Below the pieces are notes generated by a model, which was not told the DNA's origin, did not search any database, and saw only the letters and a list, made by a program, of their open reading frames with translations. Below, piece after piece: positions 27,771-36,155 of a DNA stretch of 54,670 bases. Origin of the DNA: Candidatus Falkowiibacteriota bacterium (GTDB taxonomy: Bacteria > Patescibacteriota > Patescibacteriia > Patescibacteriales > UBA12465); NCBI GenBank assembly GCA_009995495.1, contig JAACPL010000008.1:1-54670 (forward strand), given 5' to 3'. The first letter of the stretch is position 1. Each line of letters opens with the position of its first letter. The translations under genes were made by a program, and so were the position numbers.

Positions 27771-28316
27771 CTAATTTTTTTTCTCAGCATCGTTTCCTGT
27801 TAAAAATTTATTACGGTCTAATAATTTTTCTTTTATACTGCTAAATTCGTTTTCTGGTATAAAGATTGCCATGATTTTTTTAAACCAGCCCTTTTTATAA
27901 GATAAATACATTAAAGAAAAATCGAAAGAACTGTATAACTTATGCATTTCAGCGACTTTATCAAAAGAATAATTATTATCATTAAAAAGAAAATCTATAT
28001 TTTGAGCTTCTCCATTATTTTCTTTTAAAATGATTTGGAGCCTATCTCCAAATAAAATATATTCAGCCTCTCTTTTTTTAAAAAAAAGGAGTAGTATGTA
28101 TTTGGCGTTTTTGTCTATCTTTTGTGAAATAGGAGGATAAATTGAAAATAAAAATAAAAATAAAAATATAAAAGGGATATATATAAGAAAGAGATTCTCA
28201 GAATACATTGATTCTATTCTATCTCCAAAATATATCCATAAAAAAACAAGCAGAAAATAAATTATTATCTTTTGTATTGATATAATATAAACAGGAGCTG
28301 TCCATTTTTTAATCAT
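27771..28316 (-). CDS. hypothetical membrane protein
   Basis: ORF track, two N-terminal TM segments. Confidence 0.5.
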   Translation of the reverse strand: MIKKWTAPVYIISIQKIIIYFLLVFLWIYFGDRIESMYSENLFLIYIPFIFLFLFLFSIYPPISQKIDKNAKYILLLFFKKREAEYILFGDRLQIILKENNGEAQNIDFLFNDNNYSFDKVAEMHKLYSSFDFSLMYLSYKKGWFKKIMAIFIPENEFSSIKEKLLDRNKFLTGNDAEKKN

Positions 28317-28325
28317 ATAGTTTTA

Positions 28326-28703
28326 TTATTTTACTAAACCGATACCAACTAAAAAGGGGAAAATTTTATTATCCCAAAAATTAATTAAGGAATTATTTAT
28401 AGAAGCTGACTGATATTTACTCAAACTATCGTTGTTAGGCATAATAACGTTTAAAGAAAAATAAAAAAGAATGTAGCTAATAAATATACCACCTAATAAA
28501 AAAATAATTAACTCTATTCTTTTTCTTTTTGTTAAGCCTTTAAAATCTTTTTGTAATTTTTTAAAATTAAGCCTATAAAAAATTAAAAAATAAAATAAAA
28601 AAATTAATAGCAATAAAGCCGAAAAAACAATGTAAGGGTTTATTCCGATTTTTATAAAATACAAGAAACTTTCTCCAATGTATTTTTCTTTTATATCCTG
28701 CAT
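28326..28703 (-). CDS. hypothetical membrane protein
   Basis: ORF track, two TM segments, 10 nt from the next gene. Confidence 0.5.
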   Translation of the reverse strand: MQDIKEKYIGESFLYFIKIGINPYIVFSALLLLIFLFYFLIFYRLNFKKLQKDFKGLTKRKRIELIIFLLGGIFISYILFYFSLNVIMPNNDSLSKYQSASINNSLINFWDNKIFPFLVGIGLVK

Positions 28704-28746
28704 AAATTATAACTTAATTCCTTCTCCATAATTATACTATAATTAC

Positions 28747-28779
28747 AAAAAGAGCTCCAATTTTCTTGGGGCTCTTTTA
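28747..28779. terminator. hairpin AAAAGAGCtCCAAttttcTTGGgGCTCTTTT
   Basis: Strong stem with A and T flanks, potentially bidirectional. Confidence 0.6.
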
Positions 28780-28845
28780 TGTTAAGTAAATATTAATAGA
28801 AATTACAACTTTATGTGCTAAGAAAAGGTATATTTGAAAATTTAT

Positions 28846-28920
28846 TGTGTCACTGGAGGTAAAGATGTTGGTGGCTGAACTGATGTTGAAGAAGGTAATG
28901 TAGGCTGTTTATTAATTTCT
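28846..28920 (-). pseudogene. possible orphan C-terminal tail of a lost gene (...EINKQPTLPSSTSVQPPTSLPPVTQ*)
   Basis: Minus-strand reading gives a P/S/T/Q-rich tail with a stop codon but no start; upstream in-frame stop. Confidence 0.3.
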
Positions 28921-28976
28921 TATATAAATTATCCACAATTTATAATATATCATTTTAGCTATAATATGTAAATGAT

Positions 28977-30368
28977 TTATCTATTTCTAGAACGAGCCCC
29001 ACCTCTTCCGCCTTGAGCGCCACCTCTAGAGCTTGTTCTTGAAGAACCAAATCTTCTCTTAGAAGAGAAAACTTTATGAGTTCTATATTCAACTTTTCTA
29101 ACCTCTTCGCCTTGGGCGCTTTTAGAAAAGTCGGTTTTTTTAATTTCTTGATTGATTAAGCGTTCAATATTAGCAATCTCACGACCCTGATTAGGAGCGG
29201 CAAAAGTTATAGCTTTACCGAACAAATCGGCTCTACCAGTTCTACCAATACGGTGGACATAATCTTCGCGATTCTCAGGTAAATGATAGTTAACAACTAA
29301 TTCAATTCCCTTAATATCAAGTCCACGAGCGGCAACGTCAGTCGCAACTAAAATTCTGGCCCGACCACTTTTAAAATCAAGTAAGGCATTTTTTCTTCTT
29401 GATAAAGATAAGTTTGAGTGAATTTCAACGGCTTTATATTTTAATGATTGTAATTTTTCAGTTAAACCCATAACGCCGTAACGAGTCCGAACAAAGACTA
29501 AAACCGAGCCTTTATACTCTGCTAAAGCTTTAAGTAAATAATCAAGTCTATCCTCATTTTTTATGATAAAGATTTCTTGGTCAACCTGAGAGGCTGCTGT
29601 GCCCTGAGGCGCAACTTCAATGCTAATTGGTATTTTCATAAATTCCTGAGCCAAACTAACGATGGCGGGCGGCATGGTAGCTGAGAAAAGCATTGTCTGT
29701 CTATCTTTAGGAACCTGCTTAATAATTTCTTTAATTTGAGGCATAAAACCCATATCAAGCATCATATCAGCTTCATCTAAAATCAAAGTATTAAATTCAT
29801 TTAATTTTAGGGTTCGACGGCGTAAATGGTCTAAAAGTCTGCCTGGAGTACCAATAATAATATGTGGTTTACGGCGCAGAGAAAAAAGTTGGCGATCAAA
29901 ATTATCACCACCAATAATTAATGTCGTTTTTAGGCCGATTTGAGAGCCAATTTCCTTTAAGCTTTCCTCAACTTGGGCTGCTAGTTCACGAGTCGGAGCA
30001 ATTACTAAGGCCTGTTTTTTCGTTTTTCCAATTCTATTAATAGCCGGGATACCAAAAGCAAAGGTCTTACCGGTTCCAGTTTGAGCCACACCAATTAAAT
30101 CCTCACCATTTAAAGCGGGTGGAATTGCTTTAACCTGAATTGGTGTTGGTGTTTCTAAACCAAGTTTAGCCAAAACATTAAGAATTGACTCAGGAATACC
30201 TAAATCAGCAAAAGTTGGATTTTCGCTATTTTTAGCCTTAGGCTCTTTAATTGAGGTTTTAACTTCCCTCTTTTTAAGTGTTTTTTTAGCTTCAGGCGCA
30301 GCCTTAAAGTCGATGTTTTTGTTGTTTTTCATAAATAAAAAATAAGTGACCCGATATCTTCTGGTCAC
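28977..30368 (-). CDS. DEAD-box RNA helicase (RhlE-like)
   Basis: 'TPTPIQVKAIPPALNGEDLIGVAQTGTGKTFAFGIP', 'LDEADMMLDMGF', 'HRIGRTGRAD'; R/G-rich tail. Confidence 0.95.
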   Translation of the reverse strand: MTRRYRVTYFLFMKNNKNIDFKAAPEAKKTLKKREVKTSIKEPKAKNSENPTFADLGIPESILNVLAKLGLETPTPIQVKAIPPALNGEDLIGVAQTGTGKTFAFGIPAINRIGKTKKQALVIAPTRELAAQVEESLKEIGSQIGLKTTLIIGGDNFDRQLFSLRRKPHIIIGTPGRLLDHLRRRTLKLNEFNTLILDEADMMLDMGFMPQIKEIIKQVPKDRQTMLFSATMPPAIVSLAQEFMKIPISIEVAPQGTAASQVDQEIFIIKNEDRLDYLLKALAEYKGSVLVFVRTRYGVMGLTEKLQSLKYKAVEIHSNLSLSRRKNALLDFKSGRARILVATDVAARGLDIKGIELVVNYHLPENREDYVHRIGRTGRADLFGKAITFAAPNQGREIANIERLINQEIKKTDFSKSAQGEEVRKVEYRTHKVFSSKRRFGSSRTSSRGGAQGGRGGARSRNR

Positions 30369-30538
30369 CTAATTTTTATGACGAAGTTTGAGTCTGTTTG
30401 TATTATCTGAGGATAATATCACAGTTTTTTTGAAAAGTCAAGCAAGGGAAAATCCTCCTGTTACCTATTCCCTTTATTTTCGTTTAGTCTTATAGGTGCT
30501 ATAATATTACAACCATTAAAATTCTTAAGAAATTTCTT

Positions 30539-31108
30539 ATGCGCGACGAGGACTTAGAAATCGTTAAGGCTTTCCAAGCTGGAGCCAAGGATGATTTTAT
30601 TAAGCTTTATGATAAATATCTAAAGCAAATTTATAATTTCATTTACTACAAAACTTCGCACAGAGAGACGGCTGAAGACTTAACGAGCCAAACCTTTCTC
30701 AAGGCTTTAAATAACTTAGAAACTTTCCGCTTCCAAGACGACGCCTCTTTCTCGGCTTGGTTATTCACAATCGCCCGCAATAATGTTAGCGACTATTACC
30801 GCTCTTATAAAAATATAAAGGATATAGATGATGTTTGGGATTTGGCTGGTGATGAAGATATTAGTCTTGATTATGAATTTAAAGAACGATCGGCTTGGCT
30901 AAGAAAATATTTAAAAGAACTAAGTAGCGCTCAAAGAGAAATTATAATCTTAAGAGTTTTCCAGGATTTAAGCTATAAAGAAATTTCCAAAATTAATGGT
31001 AAGAATGAGAATGCTTCTAAGATGGAGTTTTCAAGAGCTTTAAAAACCTTAAAAGAGAAAATGCCTTTAGAGGCTTTGGTGATGTTGTTATTTTTGCTTC
31101 GAGGCTAG
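30539..31108 (+). CDS. ECF-type RNA polymerase sigma factor
   Basis: Sigma region 2 'FIKLYDKYLKQIYNFIYYKTSHRETAEDLTSQTFLKAL', region 4 'REIIILRVFQDLSYKEISKI'. Confidence 0.9.
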   Translation: MRDEDLEIVKAFQAGAKDDFIKLYDKYLKQIYNFIYYKTSHRETAEDLTSQTFLKALNNLETFRFQDDASFSAWLFTIARNNVSDYYRSYKNIKDIDDVWDLAGDEDISLDYEFKERSAWLRKYLKELSSAQREIIILRVFQDLSYKEISKINGKNENASKMEFSRALKTLKEKMPLEALVMLLFLLRG

Positions 31109-31192
31109 AGTAAGGCTAGGGTTCGGAATTTAAAGCTTTAGCTTAGCTCTGAAAGCTGAAAAAGCTAAATTTAAAAAATAATTATTAAAAAT

Positions 31193-32869
31193 ATGAATAA
31201 CATAAACGAGCTTGAATTAAAAGCAGAAAAAATAATCACTGATTTATTAGAGCTTGATAATAGTTTAAAGCCGCTGGAGTCGGAATTAAGAAAGTTAGTG
31301 GCCGAATTTATTAAAAATAAACCCGAGCCCCTACTTAGTCAAAGATTTGAGACCGAACTTAAATCGGTTTTAGTAGAAAAAATTAAAGAATTAAAAAATG
31401 AAAATATGCAAGAAAAAAATATTTTTAGTCAAGGAGTTTTATTTAAAAAATTAGCCTTCTCTTTTGGCTCTATTATTTTAGCGCTAATTATTATCCTGCC
31501 AACTGTTAATTTTCTAAAAAATAAAAATCTTAATAATGAACCAGGCCTTACTCAATCTGAAGACGGGATAAAAATTACTCGTCTTGATGATAAAGCTTTC
31601 GGAGAAATAAATTTTCAAAATAATGTTGATGGGGCTCAAGAAAATTTTGTTAAACCAATGATGGCGACTGGCTTTGGGTCAGGATCTGAAATTACTACTA
31701 GAGAATCTTATGAGGGAGAAACTTATTTAATTGATGCTTCTACAACTGTTAGTAATGATCAAGCGGTATCAGTTAGTCCGGTAGCAACTAAAGTAGTTTC
31801 CGGCATGGGCTCAGCTAGTCCAGCGGGAATGGGAGGTTTTGATGGCAATATAGGAATTATGCCTGATTTTGAATATCCAAATTTTTCCTATGTTTATGAG
31901 GGCGATGATTTAACTGAGTTTGTAGTCGGACTTGATAAGGTTGATGTTTATAAAAGAGCTAAGAGTGAATATAGCAATCCCAGTTTTTTAAATTTCATTA
32001 CTAATTTAGGTAGTGATTTAATTGATTTAAAAAAGTTTAACAATAGCAATACTAAAGTTTCTTATTTTAGCATCAACGAGGAAAAAGAATTTGGTTATGT
32101 TCTAAGTTTCGACTCTAATAGTGGCGGAGTTTCTATATACCAAAATTGGCAATACTGGCCACAGCCGGCTAATGACTGTCGTGATGAAGCTTGTTTTGCT
32201 AGATATCGTTTTAACTACAGTGATTTAATTAGTAATGAAGAGGCAATTTTAATCGCCGAAAATTTCTTGAATGATTTTGGTATCGACCAAAGTGCTTATG
32301 GCAAAGCGGTGGTTAATTATAATTTCCACGAAATTTATCAGGCTAGCGCCGATAAAACTTCATTATATGTACCAGAGGAAACCACGATAATCTTCCCTAT
32401 TTTAATTGAGGGAAAAGAAGTAAAGGATCAGGGTGGTCAAGCATACGGTCTTTATGTAAATATTAATTCCAGACATAAAAAGGTTAGTGGTTTAAATAAC
32501 CTTTTACCAAATCGTTATGAAGTTTCGGCTTACGAGGCTTTTAATGACGCGGAAGAAATAAAAAAAATAGCCGAACAGGGCGGTTTAAATTTCTATAAAG
32601 ATCCCTACGCCACTAAAGAAATTCAAGTTTATTTAGGAACTCCGAGCTTAATTTTATCACAACAATTTCAATATGGAGAAAATTATGAATATAATAGAGA
32701 GTTGTTTGTTCCGGCTCTGTCCTTCCCAGTTCTAAGACTATCTGAGGAAACTCAATTTTTCTATAAAAAAAATGTTGTTATTCCTTTGATTAAAGATTTA
32801 ATTAATCAAAATAACCGGGGTGGCGGAATTGAGATTATGCCTTATCCGGTGGTAGATATGGCGAGGTAA
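31193..32869 (+). CDS. membrane protein, possible anti-sigma/partner of the ECF sigma factor
   Basis: Downstream of the sigma gene; cytoplasmic N-term, single TM, long extracytoplasmic part. Confidence 0.55.
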   Translation: MNNINELELKAEKIITDLLELDNSLKPLESELRKLVAEFIKNKPEPLLSQRFETELKSVLVEKIKELKNENMQEKNIFSQGVLFKKLAFSFGSIILALIIILPTVNFLKNKNLNNEPGLTQSEDGIKITRLDDKAFGEINFQNNVDGAQENFVKPMMATGFGSGSEITTRESYEGETYLIDASTTVSNDQAVSVSPVATKVVSGMGSASPAGMGGFDGNIGIMPDFEYPNFSYVYEGDDLTEFVVGLDKVDVYKRAKSEYSNPSFLNFITNLGSDLIDLKKFNNSNTKVSYFSINEEKEFGYVLSFDSNSGGVSIYQNWQYWPQPANDCRDEACFARYRFNYSDLISNEEAILIAENFLNDFGIDQSAYGKAVVNYNFHEIYQASADKTSLYVPEETTIIFPILIEGKEVKDQGGQAYGLYVNINSRHKKVSGLNNLLPNRYEVSAYEAFNDAEEIKKIAEQGGLNFYKDPYATKEIQVYLGTPSLILSQQFQYGENYEYNRELFVPALSFPVLRLSEETQFFYKKNVVIPLIKDLINQNNRGGGIEIMPYPVVDMAR

Positions 32870-32891
32870 AAACTTATTCGCCGGCAAAAAC

Positions 32892-32920
32892 TTGACTTTT
32901 TTTTGAAAGTGTGATATAAT
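32892..32920 (+). promoter_or_regulatory. extended -10 sigma70 promoter
   Basis: TTGACT (32892-32897), 17 nt ending TGA, TATAAT (32915-32920). Confidence 0.8.
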
Positions 32921-32945
32921 ATATCTATTCTGTCTCTCTCGTTCT

Positions 32946-32982
32946 GACTCAAATGACTATATGTTCTTTGAGTCTTTTTTGT
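32946..32982 (+). terminator. attenuator-like intrinsic terminator about 20 nt after the predicted start site
   Basis: GACTCAAA...TTTGAGTC followed by TTTTTT. Confidence 0.65.
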
Positions 32983-32992
32983 TGTATTTTTC

Positions 32993-33161
32993 ATGGCTTT
33001 ATTATACGGCCATAGTGCTGCACTTCAAAACGGAATTTTCCTCGGGTTTCCCTTGGACGAGCAAAAAAGAGCAGGCTGATACCTTGGAACAAGTTTGGGA
33101 AAAGGTAGACTTTGAAGATTTAAAATGCTACATCCCCTTAAAGGAGTACTTCGAGGTGTAA
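32993..33161 (+). pseudogene. mini-ORF split at an A6 run (28-codon frame plus overlapping +1 frame); possible frameshifted or slippage-dependent ~55-aa protein
   Basis: Frame 1: MALLYGHSAALQNGIFLGFPLDEQKRAG*; +1 frame continues ...EQADTLEQVWEKVDFEDLKCYIPLKEYFEV*. Confidence 0.35.
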
Positions 33162-33181
33162 AAACTAACCACAAAAAAAAT

Positions 33182-33210
33182 AAGCTTCTAATAAAATAGA
33201 AGCTTTTTTA
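33182..33210 (+). terminator. intrinsic terminator
   Basis: AAGCTTCTA-ataaaa-TAGAAGCTT followed by TTTTTA. Confidence 0.85.
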
Positions 33211-33282
33211 TTTTTAACTAGTTTAATAATTAAATATATAGACTTTAAATTTATAAGCCATTATTCCTCTTATCCTGATTCG

Positions 33283-33644
33283 GATGAGAGCTTTATTTTT
33301 TCGCTAGGGATTTTTTATAAAAAAAATCCCATTCGCTCAAAAACAAACTCTCGCTCCTCATCAACTAAGTAATTTATCCGCCTTCGCTAAAGCTACGGCG
33401 GACAAGTTGGCTGGCGACTAAAAGCTTATTTAATAAGATGTTTGACGCCAGGAACTTCTTTTAATCTCAGTTCAAATACGAAAGTGATTTAGGAGCGCCT
33501 GTAATTTTGTGGATTGGAGTTTAAGCCTTGCTCAAGCTCCATATTCAAAAATTACCGGAGCGGAGAAATTACTTTCGTATTTGAAGCGTTGCTAGCAAAA
33601 TAAAATTATCTTAAAATAATAAATTATAAAAGCTATAATTTATT
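33283..33644. repeat. block of five consecutive palindromes/inverted repeats
   Basis: GGGATTTTTT/AAAAAATCCC (33307-33330); TCCGCC/GGCGGA (33377-33402); CTGGCG/CGCCAG (33411-33451); TTCAAATACGAAAGT/ACTTTCGTATTTGAA (33471-33585); AATAAATTATA/TATAATTTATT (33618-33644). Confidence 0.8.
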
Positions 33645-33655
33645 ACTTTCAATTT

Positions 33656-34126
33656 CTATTTGACCTTAGTTTTGGTTTTGGTTTTTTTAACTTTAACTTT
33701 AGCCTTAACTTTTTTAAGAACAGGCTTTTTCTTCCCCTTCTTCCCCTTCTTCTCCTCCTCCATCTCATAATTCTCAATCGCTTTTTTAAGGCCCTGAACT
33801 GCCATCACTGAGCAATGAACTTTTTGAGTTGGTAAACCGCCAAGCTCGCTCACAATTTTTTGCCAAGGATATTTTTTCGCCGCTATAACCGTCATGCCTT
33901 TAACCTTCTCCGTTAAAATTGAGGCAGTCGCAATATTAGAAGCGCAACCAAAAGACAAAAACTTAACATCCTTAATCTTCCCTTTCTCAACTTTAAGAAA
34001 AAAATCAAGCTGATCACCGCAAGTCATATTTCCGACTTGAGCATAACCGTCAGGATTAGAAATTTTACCAATATTTTTTGGTTTTAAAAAGTTGTCTAGA
34101 GTTTTTTTAGTATAATTTAGAGCCAT
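33656..34126 (-). CDS. NifU/IscU-like Fe-S scaffold with Lys-rich C-terminal tail
   Basis: 'NPDGYAQVGNMTCGDQLDFFLKVEKGKIKDVKFLSFGCASNIATASILTE', 'KVHCSVMAVQGLKKAI'. Confidence 0.9.
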   Translation of the reverse strand: MALNYTKKTLDNFLKPKNIGKISNPDGYAQVGNMTCGDQLDFFLKVEKGKIKDVKFLSFGCASNIATASILTEKVKGMTVIAAKKYPWQKIVSELGGLPTQKVHCSVMAVQGLKKAIENYEMEEEKKGKKGKKKPVLKKVKAKVKVKKTKTKTKVK

Positions 34127-34137
34127 ATATAAATATT

Positions 34138-35325
34138 TTATTTTTTAGTTTTTGATTTAGACTTAGCAGGAGTTTTAACCGGAGAAAAACTTCTTAAACG
34201 CGCGACCGTTTCTTTAAGGGCTTTAATCGTATAGTCAATTTCTTTTTTAGTATTATATTTTCCTAGGGAAAAACGGATATTGCTATTTAAATTATAAGCT
34301 TCAAGACCAATCGCTCGAAGAACATAGGAGCTTTTTAAATTTGAAGCCGAGCAAGCCGATCCGGTAGAAACAGAAATTCCTTTATAGGCTAAGTCCATTA
34401 AAATTGCCTCGCCCTCAATTGAGCCAAACATAATATTTAAGTTGGCGGGCACTCTTGATTTTAAACAACCATTAACTTTTAGGCCTTTAATTTCTTTATT
34501 TAAAGAACGCCAAAGATAATCTCTTAGAGTTCTAACATTTTTTAAATAACTTGATCGTTCTTTATAAGCAATTTTTAAAGCTTCGGCTAAACCAATTATA
34601 CCCGGAAGATTATGCGTTCCCGCTCTATGATTTTCTTCCTGTCCGCCGCCAACTATTTGCGCTTTAATCTTAAGTCCCGGTTTAATATAGGCTAAGCCAA
34701 CTCCTTTCGGTCCATTAAATTTATGAGCCGATAAACTAAAAAAATCTAAGCCCATTTTTTCCGCTTCTATTTTTAAGTATGGAATTGCTTGAACTATATC
34801 GCTATGAAAATAAGCGCCGAACTTATGGGTAATTTTAGCTAGAGTCGTAATGTCATTTATCGTGCCAATTTCATTATTAACCGCCATAACGGAGACGAGC
34901 AAAACCTTATCATCAATTTTTTTCTCAAGTTCAGAACTTTCAATAATTCCTCTTTTATTCGCTTTTAAATAATCTAATTCAAAACCTTCGTCCGCTAATT
35001 CGCGCGCCGCTTCTAAAACAGCCGGATGTTCAAGTTCAGAAACTAAAATTTTATTTTTTTGACTTGTTCTATTAGCCCGCGCAAAACCTTTGATTATTAA
35101 ATTATTGGCCTCAGTCGCGCTCGCAGTAAAAATAATTCCTCTCGTTTGGGCGCCTAAAATTTCTGCAACTTCGTTTCTCGCCTTTTCTAAAGCAAGATAA
35201 AGGGCTTGACCTTCTAAATGGATTGAGGAAGGATTAGCGTATTTATCAAGCAAATAAGGCTTCATCGCCGCAAAAACGCGCGAGTCAAGTTTGGTTGTGG
35301 CTGAATTATCAAGATAAACTTTCAT
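34138..35325 (-). CDS. cysteine desulfurase (NifS/IscS family)
   Basis: 'MKVYLDNSATTKLDSRVFAAMKPYL', 'SLSAHKFNGPKGVGLAYIKPG', 'GSACSASNLKSSYVL'. Confidence 0.95.
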   Translation of the reverse strand: MKVYLDNSATTKLDSRVFAAMKPYLLDKYANPSSIHLEGQALYLALEKARNEVAEILGAQTRGIIFTASATEANNLIIKGFARANRTSQKNKILVSELEHPAVLEAARELADEGFELDYLKANKRGIIESSELEKKIDDKVLLVSVMAVNNEIGTINDITTLAKITHKFGAYFHSDIVQAIPYLKIEAEKMGLDFFSLSAHKFNGPKGVGLAYIKPGLKIKAQIVGGGQEENHRAGTHNLPGIIGLAEALKIAYKERSSYLKNVRTLRDYLWRSLNKEIKGLKVNGCLKSRVPANLNIMFGSIEGEAILMDLAYKGISVSTGSACSASNLKSSYVLRAIGLEAYNLNSNIRFSLGKYNTKKEIDYTIKALKETVARLRSFSPVKTPAKSKSKTKK

Positions 35326-35328
35326 AAC

Positions 35329-36144
35329 TTATTTCAATAATTCAATCTCTAAAATAACGATGTCGCTTAATGGTAAGTCACGCGCATTAGTATCAGCCGC
35401 TTCCATTTTTTTAACCACATCCATCCCAGAAACAACTTGACCAAAATTTGTATGATTTCCATCTAACCAAGGAGTTGCCTCAGCAGTAACAATAAAAAAT
35501 TGTGAACCATTAGTATTTTTTCCGGCATTAGCCATCGCCAAAGAACCGGCAACTAATTTATGATTATTGATTTCATCGGCAAAAGTATAGCCTGGTCCGC
35601 CAGTTCCATAAAGCATGGTATTATCTTCTTTAGTTAAAGGATCGCCAGCTTGAATCATAAAATCTTTAATAATGCGGTGGAACTTAACGCCATTATAAAA
35701 TCCAGCTTGAGCTAAATTCATAAAGTTATTAACTGTCTTTGGCGAATCGCTATTATAAAACTTAACTTCAATCGTGCCTAAATTAGTTTTAATTTTCGCT
35801 TTACTATAAATACTAACTAAATCGCTAAAATTTTCTGGTTTGGTCATATCTTTTTTTTGAGAAACTTCAACTTTAGAAGTTTCTTCTTTTAAATTAATTA
35901 AATTAGCTTCTTCTAACTCTAAATTATTATTTTTTTCTAATTCTTCTAACATGGTATTAAAATCTTCTTCGGAAATTTCTAATACTTCTTCCTGACTTAA
36001 ACTTGTTTCACTTAAATTATCGTTTCCAGTTTCTAACTCTTGATTAAGTGTTTTTTTCTCACCCCCAGAACAACCCGATAGAACAAGAGCAATAATAAAA
36101 ACTAAAACTGGCAATAGAAATTTTTTATTTTTTAAATTCATCAT
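35329..36144 (-). CDS. cyclophilin-type peptidyl-prolyl isomerase, predicted lipoprotein
   Basis: Lipobox 'LVLSGCSGG'; 'VKFHRIIKDFMIQAGDPL', 'NGSQFFIVTAEATPWLDGNHTNFGQV'. Confidence 0.93.
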   Translation of the reverse strand: MMNLKNKKFLLPVLVFIIALVLSGCSGGEKKTLNQELETGNDNLSETSLSQEEVLEISEEDFNTMLEELEKNNNLELEEANLINLKEETSKVEVSQKKDMTKPENFSDLVSIYSKAKIKTNLGTIEVKFYNSDSPKTVNNFMNLAQAGFYNGVKFHRIIKDFMIQAGDPLTKEDNTMLYGTGGPGYTFADEINNHKLVAGSLAMANAGKNTNGSQFFIVTAEATPWLDGNHTNFGQVVSGMDVVKKMEAADTNARDLPLSDIVILEIELLK

Positions 36145-36155
36145 ATATTTATAAT

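Noticed and set aside
32961-33161. Annotated 66-aa ORF as a real protein from its listed ATG
   Set aside because: Its start lies inside the attenuator-like hairpin and its N-terminal half looks non-coding; the 32993 frame plus shift at A6 is more coherent
32927-33210. tmRNA, RNase P RNA, SRP RNA or 6S RNA in the 32.9-33.2 kb transcript
   Set aside because: None of the conserved signatures of these RNAs (e.g. GAGGAAAGTCC, GGAAGGAAGCAGC) was found
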